Origin: Candidatus Schekmanbacteria bacterium
GTDB taxonomy: Bacteria > CSSED10-310 > JACPHN01
Direction: 5' to 3'
Length of the DNA: 47,732 bases
Assembly: GCA_016188575.1 (NCBI GenBank)
Contig: JACPHN010000064.1
Location: 1 to 47,732 of the forward strand
Numbering within the stretch: the stretch's first letter is position 1; each line of letters starts with the position of its first letter. Positions 23,819-32,727 of this stretch are shown piece by piece. The notes under the pieces are model-generated. The model searched no databases. It saw nothing but the letters and a program-made list of their open reading frames with translations, and had not been told where the DNA came from. The translations under genes and the position numbers were made by a program.

Positions 23819-26308
23819 GTGACTACTGAAACGTTCGGCCGATATCACATTCGGCGCCAGCTCGGCAGCGGCGCCATGGGTGTGGTGTACGAGGCGGAAG
23901 ATCCTCGCATTCGCCGGACAGTCGCCATCAAGGCCTTTCGGACGGGAGCCGCGAGTCAACAAGGGGCCTCGGAGGAGGAGTTCCGCAAGCGGTTCCAGCG
24001 CGAGGCGCAGACGGCAGGCGTGCTCTCGCACCCGGGCATCGTCACCATTTACGACATCGGCGAGCACGAGGGCGCGCCGTACATCGCCATGGAGTTCGTT
24101 GACGGCATGCCCTTGAGCGACTACGTGAAGTCGCACTGGCCGCTGCCGTTTGCCGCGATCTCGCGAATCGTCACCGAGGTGGCCAGCGCGCTGGACTACG
24201 CGCACCAGCAGGGTATCGTGCACCGCGACATCAAGCCGGCAAACATCATGCTAACGTCGACCGGCGCCGCAAAAATCACGGATTTTGGTATCGCTCGTTT
24301 CGACAACTCGGAGCTGACGCAAACGGGCGTGGTGCTTGGGACTCCGGCGTACATGTCGCCTGAGCAGATCAAGGGCAAGCCGCTGGATGGGCGCTCGGAC
24401 ATTTTCAGTCTCGGGGTGGTCACGTACTGGATGCTGACGGGAAAGCGGCCATTCGCGGGCGAGAACGTCATGAGTCTGGTGTATCGGATCGTCAGCGAAC
24501 CGGCGCGCCCCATCCAGGACGTGGACCCCCAGTTTTCCGGGCCTCTCAACGACGTGATGGCGAAGATCCTCGCGAAGTCTCCCGACAGCCGATATCAGCG
24601 GGGGGGCGAGTTTGCGCGCGACCTGTCGGCATGCCTGGCGCGGCTCGGTGACCGCACGGGTGCCGTGCCGGATTTGCCGGAATCGGACAGCAATCGTATG
24701 GGGCCCGCCGCTCGTGCCGACGCTTCGGCACCACAAGCGGCCGCGGCGCCGACAGGGGCGCGCCGGGCGCTGTCTACCGGCGCAGCGGCGCTGACCCCGC
24801 GGGACCAGCAGGCACCGCCGTCCTCTCAATCATCCAGAAACGCGCTCGGTGAGATCACGATGTCCGCTCCGCCGGAGGTCGCGCGCCTGGCGCAAGCCGC
24901 GGCCGTCCCGCCGCAGCCCGACGTCGCCGCACAAGCGACGCCGTACCCGGCAGCCGCCGTGCAATTCGACACGGGCCAGCGAGCCGGGAGCCAAGGCTTA
25001 CCAACCAGCACGGTCGCCGTGCTTTTCGGCGCGCTTGGCGCGTTCTTGGCCGTGGCCGTCGTGATCGGACTGTGGGCCTATCTGCGTTCGCGCGAGCCGG
25101 GCAGCGCACCGGTCGTCGTCGCGACCCCAACGGTTGCCGTTGATGAGCTGGCGCGCGCCGAGCAGTCCGCTTCCGCGCCTCCTACGGCAGGCGCGCCGGC
25201 GACCTCGCCGACTGCCGAGCCCGGGTTTGCCCTGATCCTCGACGAGCCAACCACAACCCCGGGAGCGGAAACCGGCACCGCGCTTCCTTCGGCTCTCGCA
25301 GCGTCCGCGACCGCCCAGGGCGAGGAAACGCCGATTGCCAGTCCGACGCGAGCCGCGCTGCACCCAACAGCCACGCCCCGTGCCGGCGCGAGCCCCTCGC
25401 CTCCGCCGCTAACAACCCCGACAACTGCGATTACCGAACCTGCAAAGCCAACCGCAGTTGTCGCCCTGGAGACCTGGAGCGGGCCGGCATTTGCCTTTTC
25501 GGAACCGTGGGCCATCGCGGCCGGCCGCAGCGGCGAGCTCACCGTGCTCGACAAGGACAAGAAGTCACTCAGCATCATCGCCAATGGTTCCGTGCGCACG
25601 CGCATCGGTTCCGACACTGCCAATCCAGTCGCCTTTGAGGAGCCGGTCGGTCTCGCGGCCGATGCCTCGGGAAATCTCTACGTCGCCGACCCCGATGCCG
25701 GCAGAGTGTTCAAGTTGTCTCGAGCCGGCGCGGTGCTCTGGGTGACTGCCGAGAACAGCGAGGAAAAAGGGAAGCTCGAGGAACCCGCCGGCGTGGCGGT
25801 AACGCGCAATGGCGAAGTTCTCGTCCTCGATGTCGATCGCAAGCTCGTCGTGGTCTTCAACAGCCGGGGCGAATTCATCGCCGAATGGAGCCACCTGGCG
25901 GGGGGGCGCGGCAAGCGCTCCGCCGAATCCCTCAACGACCCGATTGCCATAGCCGTTGGAGGACCGGAAGATCTGGTCTATATTGTGGATGACAAGGAGA
26001 CGGTCAAATGCTATACCTCCAATGGGCAGTACCGGTGGAGCTGGGACAGCACAGGAAGCGGCAAAGGGAAGCTCGAGGGCGTGGAGGCACTGACCGTTGA
26101 CCGCCATGGCCGAGTATTTGTTGCCGACGCATCCGCCAACCGCGTCTACGTTTTCGACGCTCGTGGCAAGATCATCACCGCGTGGGGAGAAAAGGGGAAG
26201 GGAACGGGACAATTCGCTGAGCCGCGCGGCTTGGCGGTCGCCGGCGATGGCCGAGTTTATGTCGTGGATACGGACAACAAGCGAGTACAGATTTTTGGAT
26301 TTCGTTAG
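23819..26308 (+). CDS. Membrane Ser/Thr protein kinase with C-terminal NHL-repeat propeller
   Basis: PknB/PknD-type receptor kinase of 829 residues. Residues ~8-272 are the kinase: QLGSGAMG loop, K38, HRDIKPAN (D137), TDFG (D155) and activation segment GTPAYMSPE. A Pro/Ala-rich juxtamembrane stretch follows, then one membrane helix at ~395-425 (VAVLFGALGAFLAVAVVIGLWAYL). An extracytoplasmic Thr/Ala/Pro linker precedes six NHL-type repeats at ~560-829, for example EEPVGLAADASGNLYVADP and AEPRGLAVAGDGRVYVVDTDNKRVQIF. The layout resembles mycobacterial PknD, whose propeller is the sensor. It starts with GTG at 23819. The stop is 2 bases before the FHA-cyclase gene, a likely partner. Confidence 0.93.
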   Translation: MTTETFGRYHIRRQLGSGAMGVVYEAEDPRIRRTVAIKAFRTGAASQQGASEEEFRKRFQREAQTAGVLSHPGIVTIYDIGEHEGAPYIAMEFVDGMPLSDYVKSHWPLPFAAISRIVTEVASALDYAHQQGIVHRDIKPANIMLTSTGAAKITDFGIARFDNSELTQTGVVLGTPAYMSPEQIKGKPLDGRSDIFSLGVVTYWMLTGKRPFAGENVMSLVYRIVSEPARPIQDVDPQFSGPLNDVMAKILAKSPDSRYQRGGEFARDLSACLARLGDRTGAVPDLPESDSNRMGPAARADASAPQAAAAPTGARRALSTGAAALTPRDQQAPPSSQSSRNALGEITMSAPPEVARLAQAAAVPPQPDVAAQATPYPAAAVQFDTGQRAGSQGLPTSTVAVLFGALGAFLAVAVVIGLWAYLRSREPGSAPVVVATPTVAVDELARAEQSASAPPTAGAPATSPTAEPGFALILDEPTTTPGAETGTALPSALAASATAQGEETPIASPTRAALHPTATPRAGASPSPPPLTTPTTAITEPAKPTAVVALETWSGPAFAFSEPWAIAAGRSGELTVLDKDKKSLSIIANGSVRTRIGSDTANPVAFEEPVGLAADASGNLYVADPDAGRVFKLSRAGAVLWVTAENSEEKGKLEEPAGVAVTRNGEVLVLDVDRKLVVVFNSRGEFIAEWSHLAGGRGKRSAESLNDPIAIAVGGPEDLVYIVDDKETVKCYTSNGQYRWSWDSTGSGKGKLEGVEALTVDRHGRVFVADASANRVYVFDARGKIITAWGEKGKGTGQFAEPRGLAVAGDGRVYVVDTDNKRVQIFGFR

Positions 26309-26310
26309 TT

Positions 26311-27993
26311 ATGGCCCAGTTGCTGGTCGTTGAAGGCGTCAACAAAGGAAAGACGTTTGAGCTCAAGGATGGTGTCACGACCATCGGACGAGATTCGACG
26401 AATTCGATTGTCTTTCTCGAGCTGGCCGTGTCGCGACACCATGCACAGGTCGTGCGCAAGGAAGGCCGCTGGACGCTCGAGGATCTCGGTTCCAAGAACG
26501 GGACTCGTGTCAACGGTGCGCCCATCACTGGCAACGTGGTGCTCAAGCCCGGCGACACCATCGCGCTCGGGAAGGCCACCATGCGCTTCGAGCTGGAAAG
26601 CGAGAGCGGCTCGGAAGTCGTCCTCACCGATCGGCCGCTGGCCGACGATCCCGCCACCATCGTTCGCCCGCTGCGCAGTATTCTCGATTCCGACGAAATT
26701 TCTTCCAGCTCGCTTTCCTACCTCGATGCCCGTGACAGCTCATCGCCCTCTTGGACCCAGCTCCGCGACCAGCAGGACGTGTCCTCGGAGACCTACCTTC
26801 AGCTCGCGGAGCGGCGAACGCAATACCTGGGCATTCTCATTCAGGTGGCCAAGGAGCTCATCACCCCGCAGTCCGTCGACGAGCTGCTGGAAGTCGTGAT
26901 GAACCTCGTGTTCAAGGTGTTTCGGTGCGACCGCGGCTTCATCTTCCTACTCGATGGTGATTCCCAGGAGCTCAGGCCCAAAGTGGTGCGTTACCGGAGC
27001 AACCGCGGCCGTGGCCGGGAGCAGCGCGTCTCCATCTCCAATACGATCGCGCAAAAGGCGATTCAGGAAAAAGTCTCCATTCTGACTTCGGACGCCCTCG
27101 TCGATCCTCGCTTTCACGGCGGAGAGAGCATTCAGCTCTACGGCATCCGTTCGGCAATGTGCGTGCCCTTGTGGAACAAGGATTCCATTCTGGGAATCAT
27201 CCACGTCGACAGTCTGCTTTCGACAGGGCGATTCACCACGGACGATCTCGATCTGCTCACCGCCATGGCCAACCAGGCGGCGATCGGCATCGAGAACGCG
27301 CGGCTGGCCGAGCAGCTCCGGGAAGAAGTGAAGCGCCGCGCCAACCTCGAGCGATATCACACGCCGTGGGTGGTCGAGCGCATTCTCGCCAAGCAAAATG
27401 CCCGCATGGACGTCGTCGAGCAGGAAGCGACCATCCTGTTCAGCGATATTTGCGGCTTCACGAATTTCGCCGAGCATGCCGAGCCGCAAGTGGTGGCTAC
27501 ATTGCTCAACGAGTACTTCACGCTGATGACGGACGCCGTTTTCGAGTTCGAAGGGACGCTCGACAAGTTCATGGGAGACGCGATCATGGCGCTGTTTGGG
27601 TTGCCGTTCACCCATGACAACGACGAGGAGCGCGCGGTGCTCGCGGCACTGAAGATGAACGAGGCGCTCAAGGAATACAACGAGGAGAAACCGCCGCAGT
27701 ACCGGTTCCGGCATCGCATCTCGATCAACACGGGGCGAGTCGTCGCCGGCGACGTAGGCAGCGCCCGCCGCATGGAGTACACGGCGCTCGGTGACGCGGT
27801 CAACTCCGCGCAGCGAATGCTGTCGATCGTGGCGAAACCGGATCAGGTGGTGATCGGCGAGCGCACCTTCGAAAAGATCACGGATCGGTTCATCACGCGT
27901 GCCCTGGGAGTGTTCGAGCTCCGGGGCAAGACGAATCGGGTGAAGGTCTACGAGGTTTTGGGCGCCTGCGATCGGCCGTCGGTGGCACTGTGA
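26311..27993 (+). CDS. FHA-GAF-class III nucleotide cyclase
   Basis: 560 residues, cytoplasmic. The FHA domain spans 1-100 with the phosphothreonine-binding GR27, S41 in AVSRHHAQ and N63-G-T. A linker with many Ser/Asp follows. The GAF domain is at ~175-330 (CDRGFIFLLDGDSQELRP, SAMCVPLWNKDSILGIIHVDS). The class III cyclase is at ~370-550, with metal ligands D379 in ILFSDICGFTNFAE and D423 in LDKFMGDAIMALFG, then ISINTGRVVAGDVG and MEYTALGDAVNSAQR. Both metal aspartates are present, so it should make a cyclic nucleotide, most likely cAMP. The FHA domain is expected to bind the phosphorylated kinase encoded immediately upstream. The stop overlaps the guaA start (GTGA). Confidence 0.94.
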   Translation: MAQLLVVEGVNKGKTFELKDGVTTIGRDSTNSIVFLELAVSRHHAQVVRKEGRWTLEDLGSKNGTRVNGAPITGNVVLKPGDTIALGKATMRFELESESGSEVVLTDRPLADDPATIVRPLRSILDSDEISSSSLSYLDARDSSSPSWTQLRDQQDVSSETYLQLAERRTQYLGILIQVAKELITPQSVDELLEVVMNLVFKVFRCDRGFIFLLDGDSQELRPKVVRYRSNRGRGREQRVSISNTIAQKAIQEKVSILTSDALVDPRFHGGESIQLYGIRSAMCVPLWNKDSILGIIHVDSLLSTGRFTTDDLDLLTAMANQAAIGIENARLAEQLREEVKRRANLERYHTPWVVERILAKQNARMDVVEQEATILFSDICGFTNFAEHAEPQVVATLLNEYFTLMTDAVFEFEGTLDKFMGDAIMALFGLPFTHDNDEERAVLAALKMNEALKEYNEEKPPQYRFRHRISINTGRVVAGDVGSARRMEYTALGDAVNSAQRMLSIVAKPDQVVIGERTFEKITDRFITRALGVFELRGKTNRVKVYEVLGACDRPSVAL

Positions 27994-29540
27994 TCCTCAT
28001 CATCGACTTCGGCTCCCAATACTCGCACCTGATCGGCAGGCGGCTCAGGGAGCTTGGCGTCGCTTTTCAGCGCGTCGCGCCGGAGTCCGCCGCTCCGCTA
28101 CTGGCCGCGCCCTCACTACAGGGGATCATTCTTTCGGGCGGTCCCCGTTCGGTTCTCGAAGACGGCGCGCCACGCTGCCCGGAGGCGGTCTGGTCGGGTC
28201 GGGTGCCGGTGCTTGGCGTGTGCTATGGCATGCAAATCATGTGCCACGACCTCGGCGGCGAGGTGCGCCCCGCGCGCGCCCGGGAGTACGGCCTGGCGCA
28301 CATGACGATCTGCGGTGACAGCGAGATCCTCAACGGCGTGGAGCGCGGCCGCGAGCTCGCAATCTGGATGAGCCACGGCGATCAGTGCGTCGCGGCGCCC
28401 CCCGGTTTTCGCGTCGTCGGCCGCACCGACAACGCCCCCCTGGCCGCCATGGAAGGCGCGGTCAGCGGCGCCCACGGCTCGGCCGCGGCGGTTGGCCTGC
28501 AGTTCCACCCGGAGGTCACACATACTGCCCAGGGCGACCGCATCCTCCAAAACTTCGTCACGAGGATTTGTAGGGTAGATCCGGAAGCTGCCGGACGCGA
28601 TTTCATCGCGCACGCGGTGGCCGAGATCCAGCGCGCGGCGCCCTCTGGACGCGTCCTCTGCGCGCTCAGCGGCGGCGTGGACTCCGCCGTCGTCGCCTTG
28701 CTCCTGCATCGCGCCATCGGCGATCGCGCCCTGTTTGCCTTCGTGGACAATGGCCTGCTGCGCGAACAGGACCGGCCTACGATAGAGAGCGTCTTCGTCG
28801 CTCGCCTCGGCCTGCCCGTCCACGTCATTGACGCTGCCGATCGCTTTCTCACCAGCCTCGAAGGCATCAGCGACCCCGAGCAAAAGCGGCGAATTATCGG
28901 CCACATGTTCATCGACGTCTTCGAGGCCTTTGCGCGGGACTACGTTGACGTCACGCACCTGGCGCAAGGGACCTTGTATCCAGATCGCATCGAGTCCGTC
29001 TCGACTGGGGGACCCGCCGCCACCATCAAGACCCATCATAATGTGGGGGGCCTTCCGAACCGCATGGGGCTGGGTCTCATCGAACCTCTCCGCGACCTGT
29101 TCAAGGATGAGGTCCGCAAGGTTGGTCTGGCACTCGGCATGCCGGACGATGTCGTCTATCGACAACCGTTTCCTGGACCCGGCCTGGCGGTGCGCATTCT
29201 CGGGCCCGTGACCCCTGACGGGCTCGCCAAGCTGCGGCGCGCAGACGCCATCGTGACCGGCGAAATCGCCTCTTTCGCGCGCGTGAGCGAGATCTGGCAG
29301 GCGTTTGCAGTACTGCTACCGCTGCGCACCGTAGGTGTGATGGGTGACGAACGCACCTACGAGAATGTCGTGGCGCTGCGCGTGGTGCAGAGCACAGACG
29401 GCATGACGGCGGACTGGTATCCTCTCCCCCACGAGTTGTTGGGGCGGATCTCGCGGCGCATCATCAACGAGGTCCCCGGTGTCAATCGCGTCGTCTACGA
29501 CATCTCGTCCAAACCACCGGCGACCATCGAGTGGGAATAG
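27990..29540 (+). CDS. guaA: GMP synthase, glutamine-hydrolysing
   Basis: Converts XMP to GMP using glutamine and ATP. The 516-residue length is typical. The N-terminal class I amidotransferase has nucleophile C78 in VLGVCYGMQI and the His/Glu pair in LQFHPEVTHT. The ATP-pyrophosphatase P-loop is LSGGVDSAV, and the C-terminal dimerisation domain ends RVVYDISSKPPATIEWE, the family signature. The GTG start overlaps the cyclase stop by 4 bases, so translation is probably coupled. This puts a housekeeping purine gene in a kinase/cyclase signalling operon. A PhnD-like gene follows after 13 bases. Confidence 0.96.
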   Translation: MILIIDFGSQYSHLIGRRLRELGVAFQRVAPESAAPLLAAPSLQGIILSGGPRSVLEDGAPRCPEAVWSGRVPVLGVCYGMQIMCHDLGGEVRPARAREYGLAHMTICGDSEILNGVERGRELAIWMSHGDQCVAAPPGFRVVGRTDNAPLAAMEGAVSGAHGSAAAVGLQFHPEVTHTAQGDRILQNFVTRICRVDPEAAGRDFIAHAVAEIQRAAPSGRVLCALSGGVDSAVVALLLHRAIGDRALFAFVDNGLLREQDRPTIESVFVARLGLPVHVIDAADRFLTSLEGISDPEQKRRIIGHMFIDVFEAFARDYVDVTHLAQGTLYPDRIESVSTGGPAATIKTHHNVGGLPNRMGLGLIEPLRDLFKDEVRKVGLALGMPDDVVYRQPFPGPGLAVRILGPVTPDGLAKLRRADAIVTGEIASFARVSEIWQAFAVLLPLRTVGVMGDERTYENVVALRVVQSTDGMTADWYPLPHELLGRISRRIINEVPGVNRVVYDISSKPPATIEWE

Positions 29541-29553
29541 CTCCGCGAGCGGC

Positions 29554-30516
29554 ATGGTCGCCCGCAGCCGCGCGTGGCTCCGCTTTCCGCCGCGGTGCGC
29601 GCGATTCATCCTGGTGAGCCTCGCTTGCGGCGTCCTGTCTGCGGCGGCCGGCGCGGTTTGCGCCGCCGCAGAGTCGCTGCCGGCGCCCACGGCGGCTCGC
29701 CCGATTCAGTGCCGCGACGCGATGGTGTACTACTACCCGGACACGGTCGGAAAGGATGTCTCCAAGATCGTCGAGTACTACCAGAAATACCTCGACGCCG
29801 AGGTGCGGCCGGCTCTGGGGCGGAGAATACGCGTCCACTACTTCACCAAGCTCAGCGATCTCGAGCAGTTCATCGACCAGTGTCAGGTATCCGGGACCTT
29901 TCCGCTGTTCGGCGCGTTACATGCGGAGGTTGCCCTCCAGTATCGCTTGCGCTGGAAGCTCTCGATGTACGCCTATGCGATCCTCAAGGACGGCAGCCCA
30001 AACCACAACTTGGTGGTCCTGGTTCGACGGGAAAGCGGGCACGACCGGCTCGGGTCGCTAAAAGGGTCGACGGTGCTGGCGCCCGCGTACTGGGGCCGGA
30101 ACATCGCGCGCTTCGACCGGCAGGTGCTCGATGGCCAGATCGCCCTGTCGGACTTCGGCAAGCTGATCGAGACGCCGTCCTCGATTTCCGCCGTCATGGG
30201 CGTCGTATTTCGCCAGGCGGACGCTGCGATCGCCTCCAATCGCGTCTTCGAGGAGCTGAGAACGCGTTCTCCGGCTTTCTGGCACGCGATCAAGACCGTG
30301 CATACCTCGCGGCCGTTCCCACTTGCCGTGCTGGTCTTCTTCCCTTCGACCTCCGGGCGCGACCGCAGAATCCTGGCGCGCGACGCTCCGAAATCCTACG
30401 ACACGGAGACCGGGCGAATCCATGCCGACTACGAGCAAGGCAGAGGCGCACGGCTCGGCACCTGGATGGATCTGTTCACCGCCGCAGAGCTGACCACCAC
30501 GGCGCTTCCCAGGTGA
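29554..30516 (+). CDS. PhnD-like phosphate/phosphonate-type substrate-binding protein
   Basis: 320 residues with a signal peptide (CARFILVSLACGVLSAAAGAVCAAA). The mature part reads like periplasmic PhnD/SsuA-type binding proteins: MVYYYPDTVGKDVSKIVEYYQKYLDAEV..., a HNLVVLVRRESG segment, RLGSLKGSTVLAPAYWGRN, and MGVVFRQADAAIASNRVFEEL. There is no permease or ATPase partner nearby, so it may be an orphan or serve as a sensor input. It follows guaA by 13 bases and is likely in the same transcript. The last 41 bases overlap the convergent YqgE-like gene. The ligand is unknown. Confidence 0.72.
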   Translation: MVARSRAWLRFPPRCARFILVSLACGVLSAAAGAVCAAAESLPAPTAARPIQCRDAMVYYYPDTVGKDVSKIVEYYQKYLDAEVRPALGRRIRVHYFTKLSDLEQFIDQCQVSGTFPLFGALHAEVALQYRLRWKLSMYAYAILKDGSPNHNLVVLVRRESGHDRLGSLKGSTVLAPAYWGRNIARFDRQVLDGQIALSDFGKLIETPSSISAVMGVVFRQADAAIASNRVFEELRTRSPAFWHAIKTVHTSRPFPLAVLVFFPSTSGRDRRILARDAPKSYDTETGRIHADYEQGRGARLGTWMDLFTAAELTTTALPR

Positions 30517-31225
30517 GCGCCGCCCGCAGCCGCAGCGCCGGATCGACAAGCCGGCGCCACAGAGCCTCGGTGTCGGCATTGCGGATCGTCGCCTCGCCGA
30601 CAGCCAGAAGTCCCCAATCGCGCTGCCCGATCTCCGCTTCGAGCTGTCCGGGCGACCAACCGGAGAAGCCGAGGAACATCCGAAACCAGGGCGACGGTTC
30701 GCCGGCCAGGCGGTCGGTGAGTGCCGACAGCTCGGCGATGGTATGCAGGCCGCCGAGGATCTTGCGCGCGGGGGCCGCGGCCACGCCCAGGTCGACGAGC
30801 ACGATCAGCGCGGTGGGATCGACCGGACCTCCCCAATAGATCGGGTCCGAGCGATTCTGGAGCGCCTTCTCCCGGCTCAGGAGCATGCCGACGGTGTGGC
30901 GCCCTGGCCGATTGAGCACGACGCCGGCGGTGCCGTCGGCGTCGCGGTGGGTGATCAGGATGACCGCTTCGCGAAAGCGGGGGTCTTGCATCTGCCTGGT
31001 CGCCACGAGCACGCGACCGACGTCGATACGCGAGGTAGACTCGACGGCATCGGGGTCGGAGGCGCTCGCGACAGCGGCACCGCCGGCGGCGATACGCAGG
31101 CCGGACACGAAGAGGGCGGCGACCAGAAGCAGGAGGCGCGCCCGGCGGGCGCGCCCGCCGCGGTCACGCCGGCATCGAACAGGCGGTGATTTCAGGGGTA
31201 CGGCTGGCGCTGCTGTCTTTCTCAT
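30476..31225 (-). CDS. YqgE/AlgH family protein with N-terminal signal-like extension
   Basis: 249 residues. The C-terminal ~185 residues are the YqgE/AlgH domain: GRVLVATRQMQDPRFREAVILITHRDADGTAGVVLNRPG, then YWGGPVDPTALIVL and MFLGFSGWSPGQLEAEIGQRDW. Usual family members are cytoplasmic and about 180-190 residues. This one has an extra ~60 residues with a basic Arg-rich start and a hydrophobic helix (LLLLVAALFVSGLRIAAGGAAVASA), which suggests export or anchoring. The ATG at 31225 has GAGG 8 bases upstream and lies before the signal-like region. The molecular function of the family is unknown; AlgH is linked to alginate regulation in Pseudomonas. Confidence 0.86.
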   Translation of the reverse strand: MRKTAAPAVPLKSPPVRCRRDRGGRARRARLLLLVAALFVSGLRIAAGGAAVASASDPDAVESTSRIDVGRVLVATRQMQDPRFREAVILITHRDADGTAGVVLNRPGRHTVGMLLSREKALQNRSDPIYWGGPVDPTALIVLVDLGVAAAPARKILGGLHTIAELSALTDRLAGEPSPWFRMFLGFSGWSPGQLEAEIGQRDWGLLAVGEATIRNADTEALWRRLVDPALRLRAALTWEAPWWSALRR

Positions 31226-31398
31226 CTTACGTGCCTCTACGAGGCCCGGGCGCGCTTGACCCGTGAGGCGCAAGGGTGGGCACCGTGCTCTCGTTGTCGT
31301 TCGCTTCGGGTGTGGCGAGATGCTCGCCGTTCTGGCTCCAAGCCGTGCGCTGCTGCGGCCGTGCGCACGCGATGGAGAAACGCCTTGGGTCTCCGCCG

Positions 31399-32616
31399 CT
31401 ATTTGGGTGGTTCTTCCGCATACGCCACTCGGTAGAGAACCCCTGCCTTGTCATCGGAAATCAGCATGGACCCGTCCGGCAGGATTTCGATGTCCACCGG
31501 CCGGCCCCACGCGTCCGCCCCCTGCAGCCAACCCTCCGCAAACACCGCGTATGAGACCGCCTTGTTGCCTTCCAGGCGAACCTCGGCGATGCGGTAGCCG
31601 CTGGGGGTGGAGCGGTTCCACGAGCCGTGCTCGGCGATGAAGACTTGACCATGATGGACGGCAGGAAACGATGTCCCGCGATAAAAGCGCATCCCCAGCG
31701 ATGCGACATGGGCTCCGAGCCGCTGAGCCGGAGGGCGGAATTGGGAGCAGGAGGTGGCGTTTCCGAGCTCGGGATCGGGGATGTCGCCGCCGTGGCAGTA
31801 CGGGAAGCCGAAGTGGAGCCCCGGAGTTGGTGCGTGATTGAGCTCGTCCGGAGGCGCATCGTCGCCGAGCTGATCGCGGCCGTTATCCGTAAACCACAGC
31901 TCCCCGGTCACCGGATGCCAGTCGAAACCGACCGTGTTGCGGATTCCCTCAGCAAAGACCTCGACCGTTTTTCCTTCCGGATCCATGCGCGTGATCGCAG
32001 CAAAGCGCCGGTCGTCGGACTGGCAGACATTGCAGGGCGCGCCCACGGGCACGTACAGCAGGCCGTCGGGACCGAACCGGATGAACTTCCACCCGTGGTG
32101 CTCCGAGGTGGGATAGTCGGCGCGCACCACGGTGGCCGCGGGCGGGGCGTCGAGTCGGCGCTCGATGTCAGCGAACCGGATGACGCGGCTGATCTCCGCG
32201 ACGTACAGCGCTCCCTCGCGGAAGGCCACGCCGTTGGGCGAGTGCAGCTCGTCTGCGATGATCCACTTCAGCTCGGCGAAACCGTCGCCGTCGGCGTCGC
32301 GCACGGCGTAGACGCGGCGGCCGCGGGTCCCGACGAACACCGTCCCGGCAGTGCCAAGGGTGAGCGAGCGCGCGCCGGGCAGGCCGCGGGCGAATTCGGA
32401 GATCTGAAAGCCCGCCGGCAGCCGAATCAAGTGGATCGGCGCCTTCGGTGTCGGCGTTTGGAGCGGCGCGGAACACGCAGAGGCGAACAGCAGCCACCCG
32501 CACGCGAGATGCCGGGCGATGCTTCCATACTGGCGGCGACGCGCGCGACCAGTGAGATGTTGCCTTTCCGAGCCCGCATCGGCGGTTCGCGGGCCGCTGC
32601 GGTTGACGACTCTCAT
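31399..32616 (-). CDS. PQQ-dependent sugar dehydrogenase-like lipoprotein
   Basis: 405 residues. A long basic leader is followed by a lipoprotein signal ending LLFASAC. The mature part is a six-bladed propeller of the soluble glucose/L-sorbosone dehydrogenase type: GFQISEFARGLPGARSLTLG, LHSPNGVAFREGALYVAE, EHHGWKFIRFGPDGLLYVPVGAPCNVC, RNTVGFDWHPVTGELWFTDNG and RDQLGDDAPPDELN. These proteins oxidise aldoses or related compounds with PQQ and pass electrons to the chain. No PQQ-synthesis genes are in the window. The ATG at 32616 has no ribosome site, but TGTTACATT (extended -10) stands just before it, so the message may be leaderless. It is divergent from the response regulator at 32728. Confidence 0.84.
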   Translation of the reverse strand: MRVVNRSGPRTADAGSERQHLTGRARRRQYGSIARHLACGWLLFASACSAPLQTPTPKAPIHLIRLPAGFQISEFARGLPGARSLTLGTAGTVFVGTRGRRVYAVRDADGDGFAELKWIIADELHSPNGVAFREGALYVAEISRVIRFADIERRLDAPPAATVVRADYPTSEHHGWKFIRFGPDGLLYVPVGAPCNVCQSDDRRFAAITRMDPEGKTVEVFAEGIRNTVGFDWHPVTGELWFTDNGRDQLGDDAPPDELNHAPTPGLHFGFPYCHGGDIPDPELGNATSCSQFRPPAQRLGAHVASLGMRFYRGTSFPAVHHGQVFIAEHGSWNRSTPSGYRIAEVRLEGNKAVSYAVFAEGWLQGADAWGRPVDIEILPDGSMLISDDKAGVLYRVAYAEEPPK

Positions 32617-32727
32617 GAATTGCAAATGTAACACGCCTGAACGAAAATGGCTGTAGGTAGCCCGGTTGGCGGGCACCGGCAACGAGACTGGTTGATGTAT
32701 TGTCAGGACCTTACGGTGGCAAGACGA

